Below, one piece after another: positions 7,131 through 8,879 of a stretch of 8,879 nucleotides of DNA. The DNA is taken from contig DAOUQR010000024.1 of the NCBI GenBank assembly GCA_030625525.1, positions 1 to 8,879 of the forward strand. Direction: 5' to 3'. This stretch comes from Pseudomonadota bacterium (GTDB lineage Bacteria; Pseudomonadota; Gammaproteobacteria; DAOUQR01). The position numbers and the translations under genes are program-made. The notes under the pieces are model-generated. The model was not told the DNA's origin and searched no databases. It saw nothing but the letters and a program-made list of their open reading frames with translations. Numbering within the stretch: position 1 is the first letter of the stretch; every line of letters starts with the position of its first letter.

Positions 7131-8054
7131 ATGAGTAAATTAATCAAGCGGTCTGTTTTAAGCTTAATCACCTTGATCGCTTTCTTAGGTGCAACCACCA
7201 CCTTCGCTTTAGAATTCCCCCTACCTTCCGGCCAAAATAATGTCGTAGGTAAAGTTCAGTTCGTTAAAGCTGGGATGGGCGATACCGCGGCTGACGTTAG
7301 TCGTCGATACGACGTGGGTATTTATGAATTGATGCGAGCTAATCCAGGAGTGGCGCATAATTCGACGTTTCACTTAGGCCGAGAGTTAGTGATCCCTACG
7401 CAATTTATTTTGCCACCGGGTCCGCGTGAAGGCATCGTGATTAATCTAGCTGAATTTCGTCTCTACTATTATCCCAAAGGACAAAACATCGTCATCACCG
7501 AGCCTGTGGGTATAGGCAAAGAAGGTGAAGATTGGTCAACCCCGACAGGCAAAACAAAAGTGGTTTCTAAACATGAAGATCCCGTTTGGCGTCCTACAGC
7601 CATGGTGAGAGCCGATGCTGCAGCCAATGGCACGCCCATTCCCGCTATGTTCCCTGCGGGTCCGGATAATCCATTGGGTAAGCACACACTGCGCTTGTCC
7701 TGGGCAACTTATTTGATACATGGCACGAATAATCCGGGTTTAGTGGGGGCTCGTGTGAGCGCTGGTTGCATCCGTATGTTCCCAGAAGACATTAAAAATC
7801 TTTATGAGATCGTTCCACTCGGTACCCCCGTGCTTGTTCTAAACCAACCCTTCAAAGCAGGCTGGGATAATGGCGAACTATTATTCGAAGCGCATCAACC
7901 GCTAAAAGAGCAAGCTTATAAATATCGAAAAAACATGATTGATGTAGTGAATGCGGTACAAAAAAGTTTAATAAACACAGCAACTATGGTACGTTGGTCG
8001 CTGGTTCAACAAGCCGTGAAAGTAGCCGATGGAGTGCCGATACAAATTAACTAG
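7131..8054 (+). CDS. exported L,D-transpeptidase with LysM and YkuD domains (ErfK/YbiS-like)
   Basis: Periplasmic enzyme expected to form 3-3 peptidoglycan cross-links or attach proteins to meso-diaminopimelate of the wall; which of the two cannot be told from sequence. From ATG 7131 the product has 307 residues. A classic signal peptide spans 1-26: basic KLIKR, a hydrophobic core, and likely cleavage after TFA. Residues about 40-90 resemble a LysM wall-binding domain (FVKAGMGDTAADVSRRY to LGRELVIP). The YkuD catalytic domain covers about 100-238, with PLGKHTLRL (181-189), His197 in IHGT, and the nucleophile Cys213 in SAGCIRM, followed by Arg215. The residue two before the Cys is Ala211, where many YkuD enzymes have His (SHGC). 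A helical tail of about 65 residues follows (240-307). Adjacency to murB gives a small wall-synthesis context. The last 26 bases overlap the next gene. Family is confident, subtype not. Confidence 0.9.
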   Translation: MSKLIKRSVLSLITLIAFLGATTTFALEFPLPSGQNNVVGKVQFVKAGMGDTAADVSRRYDVGIYELMRANPGVAHNSTFHLGRELVIPTQFILPPGPREGIVINLAEFRLYYYPKGQNIVITEPVGIGKEGEDWSTPTGKTKVVSKHEDPVWRPTAMVRADAAANGTPIPAMFPAGPDNPLGKHTLRLSWATYLIHGTNNPGLVGARVSAGCIRMFPEDIKNLYEIVPLGTPVLVLNQPFKAGWDNGELLFEAHQPLKEQAYKYRKNMIDVVNAVQKSLINTATMVRWSLVQQAVKVADGVPIQIN

Positions 8055-8559
8055 CTTTAAGATTAGTCGCTTACCGCTGCCGCTGGTTATCGGTACAGTA
8101 GGTTTGCTGCTTGCCATTGCTGGAAATTTTTTCCCTGATACTTTACTTCAAAAGTGGCTGTATTTTTTTGCGGGCAACGTATTACTTGTTTCAGCACTGA
8201 TGGAGCGAGCCGTTTATTTCATTATTCTAGAAGTCATAGTTGTGGCGAGCACTGTCATTGCTTTCGTACCGGGACACCTGATCCTTAAAGCAGCCGTGCC
8301 TTTAGTGATGAGCGCCGTAGCAATACCCTATCTTTTATCCAAAGAACAATACCGTAACCTGGCGAGCATTCTCGGCATACTCGGTTTAGTCAGCTTAGCC
8401 TTAGGCTATGCCTTAATCCACCCTCTCATTTATTTTCTGGGCGGTTTTTTTCTGGCTATCTATTCATTCATCGCCTACTTTCAAGGCGAACGTATCGCTA
8501 TTTTATTCGCGGTTCTCAACACAATATTCGCCGCCACGGCTTTATTGAGCATGTTTTAG
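8029..8559 (+). CDS. polytopic inner membrane protein of unknown function
   Basis: I do not recognise the family. The 176-residue product is almost entirely hydrophobic, with six or seven predicted membrane segments at about 16-34, 41-57, 61-80, 84-103, 111-129, 131-150 and 155-174. The loops are very short and there is no signal peptide or soluble domain. Few charged residues lie within the membrane; Glu59-Arg60, Glu68, Lys87, and the loops around 105-109 and 153-155 stand out. The ATG lies inside the end of the L,D-transpeptidase gene (26-base overlap), with only a weak GAAAG-like site upstream. Translation is therefore likely coupled to that gene. No later ATG would leave the first membrane segment intact. 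The reading frame, composition and tight overlap support a real gene. A role with the wall enzyme is guilt by association only. Confidence 0.75.
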   Translation: MECRYKLTSFKISRLPLPLVIGTVGLLLAIAGNFFPDTLLQKWLYFFAGNVLLVSALMERAVYFIILEVIVVASTVIAFVPGHLILKAAVPLVMSAVAIPYLLSKEQYRNLASILGILGLVSLALGYALIHPLIYFLGGFFLAIYSFIAYFQGERIAILFAVLNTIFAATALLSMF

Positions 8560-8570
8560 CTTTTCTGCCA

Positions 8571-8614
8571 TTTTTTTTCAAAAATTTATGATCTCTTAAG
8601 TTTTCCTTAAACTT
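8571..8614 (+). terminator. T-run and A/T-rich inverted repeat after the membrane protein gene
   Basis: Eight consecutive T bases (8571-8578) follow the stop at 8557-8559. No GC-rich stem precedes them; the best pairing is only three bases plus a wobble. Further on is a perfect inverted repeat, AAGTTT (8598-8603), five-base loop, AAACTT (8609-8614), with an overlapping TTAAG/CTTAA pair (8596-8600 and 8606-8610). The stem is weak. This may be an inefficient terminator or an operator for the next gene. Confidence 0.25.
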
Positions 8615-8646
8615 TCTGTGCAAAAGTATAAATGAGCAGCTAAACT

Positions 8647-8670
8647 TATAATAGAAGTACGAGGCAGGAG
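8647..8670 (+). promoter_or_regulatory. -10 box and ribosome binding site of the last gene
   Basis: A perfect TATAAT (8647-8652) occurs 27 bases before the ATG at 8679, but no good -35 box is found 16-18 bases upstream of it. AGGAG (8666-8670) lies eight bases before the ATG and is a strong ribosome binding site. With a start point near 8659 the leader would be very short, about 20 bases. Confidence 0.5.
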
Positions 8671-8678
8671 TGTTGACT

Positions 8679-8879
8679 ATGGGACAGAAAGATAGACATA
8701 ACGATAAAGTAAAGGATGGCTCTAGAGCAGCGGGGGTTGGTATCGATCCGAAAATTGCGTCTAAACCGAATAAAAACTACCGTAAGCTGATTGAAGACCG
8801 TTTGGAGCGTAAGCGCTTGCGGGATCAAGTAGAGTACATTGCTGATGATTATGATTTCGGCTTTGACAGCAATGATATT
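8679..8879 (+). CDS. small highly charged protein, partial (3' end outside window)
   Basis: From ATG 8679 the frame is open for 67 codons to the window edge with no stop, so the protein is incomplete at its C-terminus. It has a strong AGGAG ribosome binding site and its own TATAAT box. The visible part is soluble and strongly charged. A Lys/Asp/Gly-rich N-terminus (1-33) is followed by an Arg/Lys/Glu-rich predicted helix (about 34-52, including YRKLIEDRLERKRLRDQ). After that comes an acidic, aromatic stretch (53-66, with DDYDFGFD). There is no signal peptide or membrane segment. The basic helix followed by acidic tail recalls short PA3496-type proteins of gammaproteobacteria, but this is a loose impression. 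No function is assigned. The reverse-strand open frame across the same bases is a shadow. Confidence 0.7.
   Translation, partial: MGQKDRHNDKVKDGSRAAGVGIDPKIASKPNKNYRKLIEDRLERKRLRDQVEYIADDYDFGFDSNDI

Noticed and set aside
8646..8828. Reverse-strand 60-codon open frame at the right edge
   Set aside because: Opposes the forward gene at 8679, which has a clear -10 box and AGGAG site. The reverse product shows no recognisable feature.
1..8879. Mobile element, CRISPR, phage or toxin-antitoxin content
   Set aside because: No transposase, integrase, terminal inverted repeats, regularly spaced repeats or small toxin-antitoxin pair was found. All identified genes are co-directional housekeeping functions.

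Overview
The window looks like a chromosomal stretch from a moderately AT-rich gammaproteobacterium. The evidence is an enterobacterial-type, membrane-anchored FadE of about 820 residues, a thiolase-then-multifunctional-enzyme gene order like fadI-fadJ, and an E. coli-type (type I) MurB. The protein style and base composition would fit Legionellales or a relative, but that placement is inference and cannot be settled without a database search. I see no insertion sequence, CRISPR array, rRNA, tRNA, attachment site or phage gene. The region reads as core genome rather than an island.

Layout, all on the + strand. Bases 1-42 may be the last codons of an upstream gene. Bases 43-173 hold a plausible sigma70 promoter (60-89), a GCTAG inverted/direct repeat cluster (108-138) and a strong ribosome binding site. 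Next comes a four-gene run: fadE (174-2636), a FadI-like thiolase (2661-3974), a FadJ-like fused enoyl-CoA hydratase/3-hydroxyacyl-CoA dehydrogenase (3993-6020) and murB (6017-7042, overlapping the previous stop by ATGA). After an 88-base gap with a weak promoter candidate come a secreted LysM/YkuD L,D-transpeptidase (7131-8054) and a polytopic membrane protein of unknown function that overlaps its end (8029-8559). A 119-base gap with a perfect TATAAT box follows. The last gene, a small, highly charged protein (from 8679), runs off the window.

Functionally, the first three genes encode every step of one beta-oxidation cycle: acyl-CoA to enoyl-CoA (FadE), to 3-hydroxyacyl-CoA and 3-ketoacyl-CoA (FadJ-like), then thiolytic release of acetyl-CoA (thiolase). 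Acyl-CoA ligase (FadD), the fatty-acid transporter (FadL) and electron transfer flavoprotein are not in the window. The next two genes belong to peptidoglycan metabolism: MurB makes UDP-MurNAc in the cytoplasm, and the L,D-transpeptidase remodels the finished wall in the periplasm.

The most notable point is the translational coupling of murB to the beta-oxidation operon. All identified enzymes keep their key catalytic residues. I found no convincing evidence of a novel defence, mobile or signalling system. The two genes without a confident function are the membrane protein at 8029-8559 and the partial small protein at the right edge.
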